From an uncultured bacterium (lineage in GTDB: Bacteria; Vulcanimicrobiota; Xenobia; Xenobiales; Xenobiaceae): a DNA stretch of 64,000 bases. The stretch is from contig CAKTUZ010000002.1 in the NCBI GenBank assembly GCA_934621605.1, positions 87,902-151,901 on the forward strand. The letters are read 5' to 3'. Below are positions 52,245-60,145 of the stretch, piece by piece. Each line of letters begins with the position of its first letter. The first letter of the stretch is position 1. Made by a program: the position numbers and the translations under genes. Below the pieces are notes generated by a model, which searched no databases, was not told the DNA's origin, and saw only the letters and a list, made by a program, of their open reading frames with translations.

Positions 52245-53042
52245 TTGGCTACCGATAACTTTACTCATACAAATACGGCACCAGGAACTGTTTCCTTTAT
52301 TCCCGTAGTTACCGATAAAGAATTAAAACCGGGCCACGATCTAATTTCGATATTGCTGGAAGCCACTCCGATTCCCTTGCTACAAGGTGACATTCTGATC
52401 GTTACCCATAAAGCGGTAGCCAAAACAGAAGGCAGACTGGTTAAGTTAAGCCAAGTACGGCCTTCACCCTTAGCCTTAAATTACGGAAAGCGCTACAACA
52501 AAGACGCTAGATTGGTGGAGCTAGTGCTGCAGGAAAGTGCAGCCATCGTGCGCATGAGCCGCGGGTGCCTGATTGTAAAGACCAAACAAGGCTTCACTTG
52601 CGCCAATGCCGGTATAGATTTATCCAATATAGGCCAAGACCCAAAAGATGGCAGCGAGCCTACAGCCTGTCTGCTGCCTCAAGATCCTGACCTTTCAGCC
52701 CAACAACTATACGCAAAGTTACAAGCGCAGACAGGATTTGCCGTGCCCGTCATTGTTAGCGATTCATTTGGGCGGCCTTGGCGTGAGGGTATAGTAAACG
52801 TGGCGATAGGTTGCTGCGGCTTCGATCCTTTTACAGACTATCGCGGTCAAGCAGACAGTGCCGGCCGCACTTTGAAAGTAACTCGCATGGCCAGCGCCGA
52901 CGCTTTGGCAGCCGGTGCGGAGCTGGCTTGTGGCAAACTAAAAAGAGCGCCGTTTGTAATTGCTCGCGGCTTTGCCTGGCGCCCCAGCACTTTAACAGCT
53001 CAAGCCTTGCTGCGGCCGGAAGAAAAAAACTTTTTCCCTTAA
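52245..53042 (+). CDS. cofE: Coenzyme F420-0:L-glutamate ligase
   Basis: A 265-residue enzyme adding gamma-linked glutamates to F420-0. Diagnostic segments are GDILIVTHKAVAKTEGRLV, VELVLQESAAIVRMSRGCLIVKTK, CANAGIDLSN and VIVSDSFGRPWREGIVNVAIG. The start is TTG 52245 with AAAGG about 15 nt upstream, a rather long spacing. It lies next to, and convergent with, an F420-dependent oxidoreductase gene, which supports F420 use by the cell. No other F420 biosynthesis genes are in the window. Confidence 0.93.
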   Translation: MATDNFTHTNTAPGTVSFIPVVTDKELKPGHDLISILLEATPIPLLQGDILIVTHKAVAKTEGRLVKLSQVRPSPLALNYGKRYNKDARLVELVLQESAAIVRMSRGCLIVKTKQGFTCANAGIDLSNIGQDPKDGSEPTACLLPQDPDLSAQQLYAKLQAQTGFAVPVIVSDSFGRPWREGIVNVAIGCCGFDPFTDYRGQADSAGRTLKVTRMASADALAAGAELACGKLKRAPFVIARGFAWRPSTLTAQALLRPEEKNFFP

Positions 53043-53053
53043 GCTTAGAACTG

Positions 53054-54046
53054 TCAATATAAGCGGTCGACAACTTGCTCGGTGTTCTTCCAAGCCGGGA
53101 TAAGTTCCTGAGCGCACATCTGTAAAAATTCGCTTTGGTTGCGGCCGCAGTTATGTATATATATTTCGTCGAAGCCTAAAGCAGCGCTTTCCTGCAGCAC
53201 AGCCAAAATGCTGGCCGGAGTAGAGGCAATTAGTACTCTGTCGGTAAAATTTTCTGGCTGTACCATTTTGGCCATTTCGGCCAACACTTCGGGAAAACGG
53301 ACGTCGCCTTTGGGAAAATTTAGGCCGCCGTTGGGCCACTCTTGCATAGCTGCAGCCAAAGCTCTCTCTTGAGTAAGATCCCAACTCACATGCAATTGTA
53401 AGCGGGCCGTCTTCTTAGTCGAACCGCTATTTTCTCTGAATTTACCAATAAGCTTTTGCAACTTTTCTCGACCGGCCCATACGGTCAACCAAGTCTGCGC
53501 CAAAGAAGCCGCTTTTGCACATAAATAAGGGCCAGAAGTGGCAATCATTAACCGGGGAGGTACTTCAGGCAGCGTATACAAACGTAAACTTTCGGTTTTG
53601 AAGTATTCACCTTTAAAGCGCACTTCCTGACCACTCCACAATTTTGTGATCAGGCTGACTGCTTCCAAAAGCTGCTGCACTCTCTCTTTGGGCTCCGGCC
53701 AATAAGATGCAAAAACATGCTCATTGAGAGCTTCACCTATACCCAAACCTAAGGTTATGCGACCTGGGCACAAACATTCTAAAGTAGCCGCCGCCTGAGC
53801 CAAAATGACCGGGTGGCAACGACCACCTGCACAACTAACTCCAGTGGAAAGTGGCAAACTAGTATGCTGACTTAAAGCACCCAACATAGTCCAAGCATGG
53901 CTGGCTTGTCCTTGCCAAGGTACCCAAGGTTGCAAATGGTCGGAAATCATTAAACCGACAAAACCAGCCTTCTCAGCTCCTTTCGCCTGCTCAATCAGCT
54001 GAGTTGGCGAGAATTGCTCAGCGCTTAAACAGAAACCCAATCGCAT
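53054..54046 (-). CDS. LLM-class F420-dependent oxidoreductase, G6PDH-like (FGD family)
   Basis: A 330-residue TIM-barrel enzyme of the luciferase-like superfamily. MISDHLQPWVPWQGQASHAW, GVSCAGGRCHPVILAQAAATLE and GRITLGLGIGEALNEHVF closely match the F420-dependent glucose-6-phosphate dehydrogenase group (Fgd), which transfers hydride from a sugar phosphate or alcohol to F420. ATG 54046 is chosen, 8 nt after the tsaD stop; the frame continues inside tsaD. The substrate is not certain because many relatives act on other alcohols. It is the last gene after tsaE-tsaB-rimI-tsaD. Confidence 0.87.
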   Translation of the reverse strand: MRLGFCLSAEQFSPTQLIEQAKGAEKAGFVGLMISDHLQPWVPWQGQASHAWTMLGALSQHTSLPLSTGVSCAGGRCHPVILAQAAATLECLCPGRITLGLGIGEALNEHVFASYWPEPKERVQQLLEAVSLITKLWSGQEVRFKGEYFKTESLRLYTLPEVPPRLMIATSGPYLCAKAASLAQTWLTVWAGREKLQKLIGKFRENSGSTKKTARLQLHVSWDLTQERALAAAMQEWPNGGLNFPKGDVRFPEVLAEMAKMVQPENFTDRVLIASTPASILAVLQESAALGFDEIYIHNCGRNQSEFLQMCAQELIPAWKNTEQVVDRLY

Positions 54047-54054
54047 ACGGCAAG

Positions 54055-55095
54055 CTACACTAAATCTAAATTGGGCTTGGCATCTAAAGTTAAAGGAGAA
54101 CGCCAGCCTTGAGCAGCCAATTCCCAACCGGCCTTAGCAATCATCACAGCATTATCAGTGCACAAATCAAATTTAGGACAAACAAAAGTTATTCCCAAAC
54201 GCTCAGCTCCTTCGGCTAATCTTTCGCGCAAAGCTTTATTAGCCGCCACACCGCCAGCCAGAGCCAACGACTTAGCGCCACAGCGTCGCACAGCTCTAAA
54301 AGCCTTAGTGCTGAGCACATCAACAACTGCCTCTTGGAATGATGCACAAATATCAGCATCACTACCCCGTTCTTCAGACTGCAGGTGAAGCAATACAGCA
54401 GTCTTTAAGCCAGAAAAAGAGAACTCATAGCCTTGATTGAGCATAGGGCGAGCAAAAAGAATGGCATCTTTATTACCCTTAAGAGCCATTTCCTGAATTT
54501 TGGGACCACCAGGATAGGCCATACCCAAAGCTTTCGATACTTTGTCAAAAGCTTCACCTGCAGCGTCGTCTCGCGTAGAACCAAGCACTTCATAAGTTCC
54601 GGGACCGTCAACTTTAACCAACATAGTATGGCCGCCAGAAACTAAAAGGCAAATCATAGGCAGTTCCAAATTAGAGTTTTCCAAAAGGGCGGAAAAGATA
54701 TGACCTTCCATATGGTTGACGCCAATTAAGGGAATATTCAAACACCCAGCCAAAGTCTTGGCTGCCGCTACTCCCAAAAGAACAGCTCCTACCAAACCCG
54801 GACCGCAAGTCACAGCTACAGCCTCCAAATCGCTGAACTTAAGATTGGCCTTTTCCAGAGCCTCTTCAATCATAGGATTGATAACTTCCATATGAGCGCG
54901 ACAGGCAACCTCGGGCACAACTCCGCCGTATTTGGCATGCAAGGGTATTTGCGTGGAAACCAAATTGGCTAAAATTTCGTGCCCGTCTCTCAAGATGGCA
55001 GCGGAAGTTTCGTCACAAGAAGATTCCAGCCCCAAAATATACTTAGGATAAAACGGATCGCATTTAATATAATTGGCACTGCTGCGATTACTCAT
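54055..55095 (-). CDS. tsaD: tRNA N6-adenosine threonylcarbamoyltransferase
   Basis: The 346-residue catalytic subunit for t6A37 synthesis in tRNAs reading ANN codons. Signatures are LGLESSCDETSAAI, HMEGHIFSALL (metal-binding His pair), LLVSGGHTML, and GGVAANKALRERL. Its partners TsaB and TsaE are upstream in the same unit. Length is standard. Confidence 0.97.
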   Translation of the reverse strand: MSNRSSANYIKCDPFYPKYILGLESSCDETSAAILRDGHEILANLVSTQIPLHAKYGGVVPEVACRAHMEVINPMIEEALEKANLKFSDLEAVAVTCGPGLVGAVLLGVAAAKTLAGCLNIPLIGVNHMEGHIFSALLENSNLELPMICLLVSGGHTMLVKVDGPGTYEVLGSTRDDAAGEAFDKVSKALGMAYPGGPKIQEMALKGNKDAILFARPMLNQGYEFSFSGLKTAVLLHLQSEERGSDADICASFQEAVVDVLSTKAFRAVRRCGAKSLALAGGVAANKALRERLAEGAERLGITFVCPKFDLCTDNAVMIAKAGWELAAQGWRSPLTLDAKPNLDLV

Positions 55096-55104
55096 AATCT
55101 CCCT

Positions 55105-55626
55105 CTAATCCAATCCTTTCAAATGGCAATTATCGGCCCAATCTTTAACTTGCCGACCATAAGTAGGATCCTGCATATTGTCAACTCGCATAACGATAGC
55201 GTCATAACGATTTTCGTAGTATTTTTTACGGATACCGACAGCTTTAAAACCAAAACGACGATAGACGGATAGAGCAGATTCATTATTAAAACGGACTTCC
55301 AAAGTGGCTGCCTCTACCCCATCTTCCAATCCCTTAGCGATTAAATTGGCAAAAAGATAAACCCCCAAGCCGCGACCTTGCCATTGAGGAGCAATAGTCA
55401 CTGTACTAACTTCCAATTCGCCCAGTAAATTCCAAGAGCCAGCATAACCTACCAATTGACCGTCAGCTAAAAGTACCAAATAGCGAGCATAGCCACGTTC
55501 GATATCAAAAGCGAAAGACTCTTTAGGCCAGGCTTCTTTTTCTCCGTAAACCAGAAGTTCCAATTCCGAAGCCTGCTCTAAAAACTCTTTGGTAAAGCGG
55601 CGAATTTCTATTTTAGGAACAGCCAT
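55105..55626 (-). CDS. rimI: Ribosomal protein S18-alanine N-acetyltransferase-like GNAT protein
   Basis: A 173-residue GNAT acetyltransferase. The acetyl-CoA loop is IAPQWQGRGLGVYLFANLI (Q/RxxGxG/A type), followed by LEVRFNNESALSVYRRFGFKAVGIRKKYY, the typical RimI motif. It lies between tsaB and tsaD, the common position of rimI, supporting N-terminal acetylation of ribosomal or other proteins. Confidence 0.93.
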   Translation of the reverse strand: MAVPKIEIRRFTKEFLEQASELELLVYGEKEAWPKESFAFDIERGYARYLVLLADGQLVGYAGSWNLLGELEVSTVTIAPQWQGRGLGVYLFANLIAKGLEDGVEAATLEVRFNNESALSVYRRFGFKAVGIRKKYYENRYDAIVMRVDNMQDPTYGRQVKDWADNCHLKGLD

Positions 55627-55632
55627 TTTCTT

Positions 55633-56334
55633 TTAGCCTAACTGAACGTCGGCCGAACGAAGATAAACGGGAGCCAATTCCAAAATTCCTTGAGTATGGC
55701 CGACCTTAAAAGCGCTCTCTCCCAAAGAAGCAACCCAAGCTCCACGCACCTGAGCATCGATAGACGAAGAGACCAGTAGGGAGGCTTTTTCTTGCAATAT
55801 TTCTCGATAGCGAACCGGACCGCTACCTACAGCCACTTTACATCCAAGCCGAGCAGCTTCTTCTGCCAACCCCTGAGGAGTGTAAGCTTTATCTGTCTCC
55901 AGACGACGCAAGGTTCCTTCGGAAGTATCGAAAAAAGAAGCAAAAATTTCCCCTCTTCTGGCATCCAACCCCGCCAAAAGGCAAGAACAACCGAGATGAG
56001 ATGCAGCCAAAGCCTCCAGAGTATTGACGCCTACCAAAGCGCAACCTACGGTTTGAGCAATCGTCCGAGCTGTAACAATACCTAAACGCAAACCTGTGAA
56101 AGAACCAGGGCCAACCGTAACAGCCACCGCTCCAATATCTGCAAAGGAAGCCTCAATCTCTTCAAGAGCACTTTTTATAGAAGGAAAAAGGCGACATAAA
56201 TGAGAGCGAGGACTAAAGCCGCCCCGTTCAGCCAAACATCGGCCGTCCTTCACCACAGCGACACTAAAACTCTCACCAGAGCAATCAAGACCAATAATCA
56301 AAGATTTATTATAATCAATTTTTTGGGGAATCAT
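55633..56334 (-). CDS. tsaB: tRNA threonylcarbamoyladenosine biosynthesis protein TsaB
   Basis: A 233-residue ASKHA-fold partner of TsaD without the metal site. Signatures are IIGLDCSGESFSVAVV, GAVAVTVGPGSFTGLRLGIV and GVNTLEALAAS. ATG 56334 is chosen because GAGG is 9 nt upstream; it overlaps the tsaE end by 20 bp. It is second in the tsaE-tsaB-rimI-tsaD unit. Confidence 0.95.
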   Translation of the reverse strand: MIPQKIDYNKSLIIGLDCSGESFSVAVVKDGRCLAERGGFSPRSHLCRLFPSIKSALEEIEASFADIGAVAVTVGPGSFTGLRLGIVTARTIAQTVGCALVGVNTLEALAASHLGCSCLLAGLDARRGEIFASFFDTSEGTLRRLETDKAYTPQGLAEEAARLGCKVAVGSGPVRYREILQEKASLLVSSSIDAQVRGAWVASLGESAFKVGHTQGILELAPVYLRSADVQLG

Positions 56335-56806
56335 TCTGCAAAGCCTCAACTATTTTTTGACCGCGGCCGCCATCAGACTCGAAAACCAATTCTCGTCCGG
56401 TAGGGCCCAAGTCTGTACGATAATAAATTTTTAAGCGCAAACAATCTTTAGGCAACAACTCTTCTGTACGCTCCGACCATTCTATACAAGCTATGCCATC
56501 GGTACCGATATACTCTTCCGCACCAATATTGAGCAATTCCTCACTATTTTCCAAGCGATAAGCATCAAAATGGTAAATGGGAATACGCCCTTCATAGATA
56601 TGCATAAGCACAAACGTCGGACTGGAAACACGCTCAGAAGCCCCCATTGCTCTGGCTAAACCGCGCACAAAAGTAGTTTTGCCAGCTCCCAGATCCCCGT
56701 AAAAAGCAATTACATCAGCAGGGCCTAAAATTCCGGCCAAGCGCTCTCCCCAACTTTCTGTTTCAACATCATTATGGGTAATAATCTTAAAATTTATTTT
56801 GCTCAT
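56315..56806 (-). CDS. tsaE: tRNA threonylcarbamoyladenosine biosynthesis ATPase TsaE
   Basis: A 163-residue P-loop ATPase that drives the t6A cycle. Walker A is FYGDLGAGKTTFVRGLARAMG, then VSSPTFVLMHIYEGRIPIYHFDAYRL, and CIEWSERTEELLP, all family hallmarks. It is the first gene of the unit, behind a terminator that ends the kinase transcript. Confidence 0.96.
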   Translation of the reverse strand: MSKINFKIITHNDVETESWGERLAGILGPADVIAFYGDLGAGKTTFVRGLARAMGASERVSSPTFVLMHIYEGRIPIYHFDAYRLENSEELLNIGAEEYIGTDGIACIEWSERTEELLPKDCLRLKIYYRTDLGPTGRELVFESDGGRGQKIVEALQNDSPKN

Positions 56807-56849
56807 ATTTTTTCCAATTGCATTTATCGTTCCAGAATAGATGAAACTA

Positions 56850-56893
56850 ACAAGAAAAGAGCTTCTCTCTGCGACTGAGCGAAGTGAGAAGCT
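56850..56893 (-). terminator. Terminator after the small kinase gene
   Basis: AGCTTCTC pairs with GAGAAGCT (perfect 8 bp) with an 18-nt loop, followed by CTTTTCTT on the minus strand. Confidence 0.7.
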
Positions 56894-56951
56894 TTACATC
56901 GAGTTGAATGCATTTCTTCCGCTAACAAACAACGATAAGAAAATACTAAAA

Positions 56952-57839
56952 TTACGAATGATTGTCACCGTATTTCTGACGATAGAGTTGCTCTAAAATA
57001 TTGGAACTTTTTTCGGTAGCCCTCTCCTCGCGTCCTTGTAATTCCTTACGCACAGATACCAACTCATCGCGCACTTGAGCAACGGAACTATAGCGACGCT
57101 CGGGAGCATATTCCATACATTTAGCCAAAACAGCTTCCAACCAATGGTTGGCGCCGGGCTTAAGCTTACGCAACGGAGGAATGTTAAAATTGAACTTAGC
57201 CATATTGGCTTGAGTTAAACACCAGTATAGAGTAGCGCCCAAAGAGTAAATATCACCACGCAAATCACAATCAAAGCGATTATATTTTTCCGGAGGCGCA
57301 AAACCGGGACTCACCATAGTAAATGTGCGCGGACTCTTACTGGGAGCAAAATAACGAGCTACACCGAAGTCGATAATTTTCAAATCACCGTTATAAGTAA
57401 GCATAACGTTGGAAGGTTTCAAATCGCCCAATAAGATGGGGTAAGGTTTGCGAGAATGCAAATAGCTCAACACGTCAGAAAGCTTTATACCCCACTCCAA
57501 AACTGTATCTTGGGTAATGCCATCAGATTCAAGCACCTCTTGATGCATAGTTTTGCCAGCGATCCACTCCATGACTATGTAAAAATACATGCCCTGATTA
57601 AAGTAAGCCATAACTCTAGGCAATCCGGGGTGAGACAAAGCCATCAAAATTTTAGCTTCAAGTTCAAACTGAACATTAAGATCTTTAAATTCTACCTGCG
57701 AGAACCCTTCAGTGCATATAGCTTTAACAGCGACCAAAGCACCGTTAGCTTTATTATCCTTAGCTAAATAAACCGTGGCAAAATTACCATGGCCTAAATT
57801 GCTTATAAGTCTGTACCGCCCCTGTAGCTCAGATGCCAT
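56952..57839 (-). CDS. Ser/Thr protein kinase-like protein with atypical catalytic loop
   Basis: A 295-residue single-domain kinase. The Gly loop is LGHGNFATVYLAKD, the lysine VAVKAICTEG, the metal-binding motif IIDFGVARYF and SPGFAPPEKYN is the APE region. The catalytic loop reads LLGDLKPSNVML: the Asp, Lys and Asn are kept but the His-Arg of HRD are replaced by Leu-Gly, which resembles the LLGDLKPSN group seen in many environmental bacteria. Such kinases are usually active without activation-loop phosphorylation. There is no membrane segment. It has its own transcript; the 305-bp divergent gap to 58145 holds no gene. Confidence 0.88.
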   Translation of the reverse strand: MASELQGRYRLISNLGHGNFATVYLAKDNKANGALVAVKAICTEGFSQVEFKDLNVQFELEAKILMALSHPGLPRVMAYFNQGMYFYIVMEWIAGKTMHQEVLESDGITQDTVLEWGIKLSDVLSYLHSRKPYPILLGDLKPSNVMLTYNGDLKIIDFGVARYFAPSKSPRTFTMVSPGFAPPEKYNRFDCDLRGDIYSLGATLYWCLTQANMAKFNFNIPPLRKLKPGANHWLEAVLAKCMEYAPERRYSSVAQVRDELVSVRKELQGREERATEKSSNILEQLYRQKYGDNHS

Positions 57840-58144
57840 AAAACCTCAAAATGCAGTCAATCAAAATGTTGTATGCCAAAATCTGCCGCACGTTCCAAAG
57901 AAACAGCCAGCCGACCGAATCCGTGCTTCTCATACAAACAAGCCGCACCATAAAACGAAGCTGAAAAAAAAACCTTTGCTATAAGGATCGCTCCGTCTGG
58001 ACGGTATACTGCAAAATGATAACCCTTACCTGCTAGAAAGCAAAATCATTTTGATTAATGTTCAATTGAAGACTAGCAAAAAAAGGGAGAGAAGCCTAAA
58101 TAACAAAAAGTTGCCTTAGGTTATACTCAAAGTGGGTTAAAGAA
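57840..58144. promoter_or_regulatory. Divergent intergenic region, kinase and phosphodiesterase genes
   Basis: A 305-bp gap between divergent start codons, so it must hold both promoters. A possible minus-strand promoter is TTGCTT-16 bp-TATCAT near 58012-58050; on the plus strand TATACT at about 58124 has no good -35. I see no coding sequence or repeat. Confidence 0.35.
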
Positions 58145-58726
58145 ATGAAAATTGCTATTTTATCAGATAGTCACGACAATTTGGATAAACTGCGACAGGC
58201 TATGCGAGTCTGTCAAAAAGCCGAAGTAGGAGCTATTCTCCATGCTGGAGATTTTATTTCTCCTTTTAGTTTAGCTCCCTTGGAAGAAAGCAAAATTCCC
58301 GTACATGCCGTTTTAGGTAATAATGACGGCGAACGTGACGGTCTACGCCGCCGCTTTGCCATGATGGGGGCCCATTTTTGGGAAGGAGCAGTTACTTTTT
58401 TCTTAAGTGATACTTATATCAATTTACAACATTTTAGTTACACGGCTACCGAACTTTCATCCTATATGTCAGCTGCCAGTTCGGCAGCCAAACAGCTGCG
58501 GCGGCAGAACGATCACCAAGGTAAAACTTTATCCGCTAAAGATATTTTGCAAGCTCAACCGCACGGTTTGCTCATTTACGGTCATACTCACGAACTTAAA
58601 ATTGAAAAACTGAGCAATTGCACTATTGTCAACCCCGGCGAATGCTGCGGTTGGCTAACCGGTCGAGCCACTATGGTAATTTATGATACCAATTCCAGAG
58701 ATTGTGAAGTTATCGACTTAAACTAG
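58145..58726 (+). CDS. YfcE/MJ0936-family metallophosphodiesterase
   Basis: A 193-residue calcineurin-like phosphodiesterase. Metal-binding motifs are ILSDSHDN, LHAGDFISP, LGNNDGERD, and LIYGHTHELKIE followed by NPGECCGW, as in YfcE/MJ0936. These enzymes hydrolyse phosphodiesters in vitro; the natural substrate is unknown. It is followed after 18 bp by the YqeG phosphatase gene, so the two are an operon. Confidence 0.92.
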   Translation: MKIAILSDSHDNLDKLRQAMRVCQKAEVGAILHAGDFISPFSLAPLEESKIPVHAVLGNNDGERDGLRRRFAMMGAHFWEGAVTFFLSDTYINLQHFSYTATELSSYMSAASSAAKQLRRQNDHQGKTLSAKDILQAQPHGLLIYGHTHELKIEKLSNCTIVNPGECCGWLTGRATMVIYDTNSRDCEVIDLN

Positions 58727-58744
58727 GATTGAGAGGCTTGAAAT

Positions 58745-59272
58745 ATGCACCGTTATACGCCGGATCTTTACTGTCACAATGTAGCCGACGTACCTTTTGC
58801 CAGTTTAGCTGAAAAAAATATTGTCAATATTTGTTTAGATGTGGACAATACTTTGGCCAAACGCGATTCACTGCTGATTGATTATCAAACTGTCAAAGCT
58901 CTGGCTAAAGCTCGCAAAAACGGTAATATAAAGAATTTATGCATTGTTTCTAATATTATTTGGGGCCGTTCTCGAGAAGAAAGAGTACGCAAAATTGCTG
59001 AGCAATTAGAGATTGAACATTATTTCGCCGCCCGATTTTGGGAAAGAAAACCTGGAGCCAAACCTTTTTTGGAAGCTATGCGCATGATGAATTCTCAACC
59101 AGAGACTACGGCAATTATAGGCGATCAAATTTTTACTGATATTGTGGGTGGCAAAAAACTAGGAATGTATACAATTTTAGTCCGTCCTTTGGGAGAAGAT
59201 CATTGGGCAACCCGCCTAACCGGACGTCGCCGCCGAGAGATACGTATCTTGAAGCGTTTAGGTTTGGAATAA
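58745..59272 (+). CDS. YqeG family HAD IIIA-type phosphatase
   Basis: A 175-residue HAD phosphatase. Motif I is CLDVDNTLAKRDS, motif II CIVSNIIWG, and motif IV AIIGDQIFTDIVGGKKLGMYTILVRP. YqeG proteins resemble phosphatidylglycerophosphate phosphatases (GEP4), which may mean a role in phospholipid synthesis, but this is not proven here. The C-terminus RRRREIRILKRLG is basic, possibly membrane-associated. Confidence 0.9.
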   Translation: MHRYTPDLYCHNVADVPFASLAEKNIVNICLDVDNTLAKRDSLLIDYQTVKALAKARKNGNIKNLCIVSNIIWGRSREERVRKIAEQLEIEHYFAARFWERKPGAKPFLEAMRMMNSQPETTAIIGDQIFTDIVGGKKLGMYTILVRPLGEDHWATRLTGRRRREIRILKRLGLE

Positions 59273-59511
59273 CAGAGCAAAAAAAACACTCAATTTAAGA
59301 CGCACAAGGAAGAAAGTCTCTATTTAACGAAATGTTCACTATCTTGCGGCGTCAGCTATAGTGAGAAAGATATTCCCGATTGCTTCGGCAAAAGGGAGAG
59401 AGGGCATAGTGCTGTGTCCGGTTGTAATATTTATTGAGTAAACCATAACTGGGTTTTACTGCAACAATTTAAGAGCGACGAAATTTATAAATATCTTTAA
59501 CATTTTTTGTT

Positions 59512-59584
59512 AAAATTGTTTATAAATACAGCCACATCCTTAGGTGGAGAAGCCACGGTTCAAAATCGTTTACAAATACAGCAT
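59512..59584 (+). repeat. Direct repeats in the leader of the coiled-coil/SPFH operon
   Basis: Two 23-bp copies start at 59512 and 59562, exactly 50 bp apart; they differ at only a few positions (consensus AAAATYGTTTAYAAATACAG). They lie 40-110 bp before the start codon in the 351-bp gap 59273-59623. Equal spacing and position suggest a regulator binding site or a local duplication. The gap also holds a weak hairpin at 59336-59363 and no gene. Confidence 0.6.
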
Positions 59585-59623
59585 AAGGGTTTCTTACAAT
59601 CCTGCCAGCGAGGAGGCTTTTCA

Positions 59624-60142
59624 GTGGATAAACTCAATCTCGGAAATATCTCCGAAAAACTTAACAACCTCATGAATAAAATTCCCGGCTATGCCGGTAT
59701 GCAAGAAAGGGCAGCTAGACGCGAGAGCGACGCTGTTCATCGCGAATACATGGCTTCCAGGTTGACCAACCTCAAGAGCAGTATGCAATCTGCTCAGGAA
59801 GAATTTTTGGGAACCGGCAACTTGTCAGTAATGGAACCCTTCGACAAGGTGGCCAATAAATTAGACCGTGTTATCGAGCGTGTACGTCACGCTAACCGCG
59901 GCTATACCGGTTTCTTCGACGCCGTAAAGATAAATGAAGCCGAGCTGGCCCGCATTTATGACTACGATTTATCACTTGTCAATATTATCAGTAATGCCGA
60001 AGAAGCTTTGATGGCTGTACAGAGCGCTGCTGATGAGGGTGGCGATCCCAAAATGGCTTTGAGGTCACTTACCACTTGCATAACCAACTTTGACAATGCT
60101 CTCAACGAGCGCGAACTTATCTTGAAAGGGATTAAAGCTTAA
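59624..60142 (+). CDS. Coiled-coil protein upstream of an SPFH protein
   Basis: The predicted product is a 172-residue soluble, mostly helical protein (MQERAARRESDAVHREY, SSMQSAQEEFLG, FDKVANKLDRVIERVRHANRGYTGFF). The start is GTG 59624 with GGAGG 7 nt upstream; the frame extends to 59507 but through the direct repeats. No family is recognised with certainty. It ends 3 bp before an SPFH gene, resembling the PspA-like plus YdjI-like pairs of envelope stress systems, so a role on membranes is inferred. Confidence 0.7.
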   Translation: MDKLNLGNISEKLNNLMNKIPGYAGMQERAARRESDAVHREYMASRLTNLKSSMQSAQEEFLGTGNLSVMEPFDKVANKLDRVIERVRHANRGYTGFFDAVKINEAELARIYDYDLSLVNIISNAEEALMAVQSAADEGGDPKMALRSLTTCITNFDNALNERELILKGIKA

Positions 60143-60145
60143 ACT

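Noticed and set aside
59507..59623. 5' extension of the coiled-coil gene
   Set aside because: It contains the direct repeats and lacks a ribosome site, whereas GTG 59624 has GGAGG at ideal spacing.
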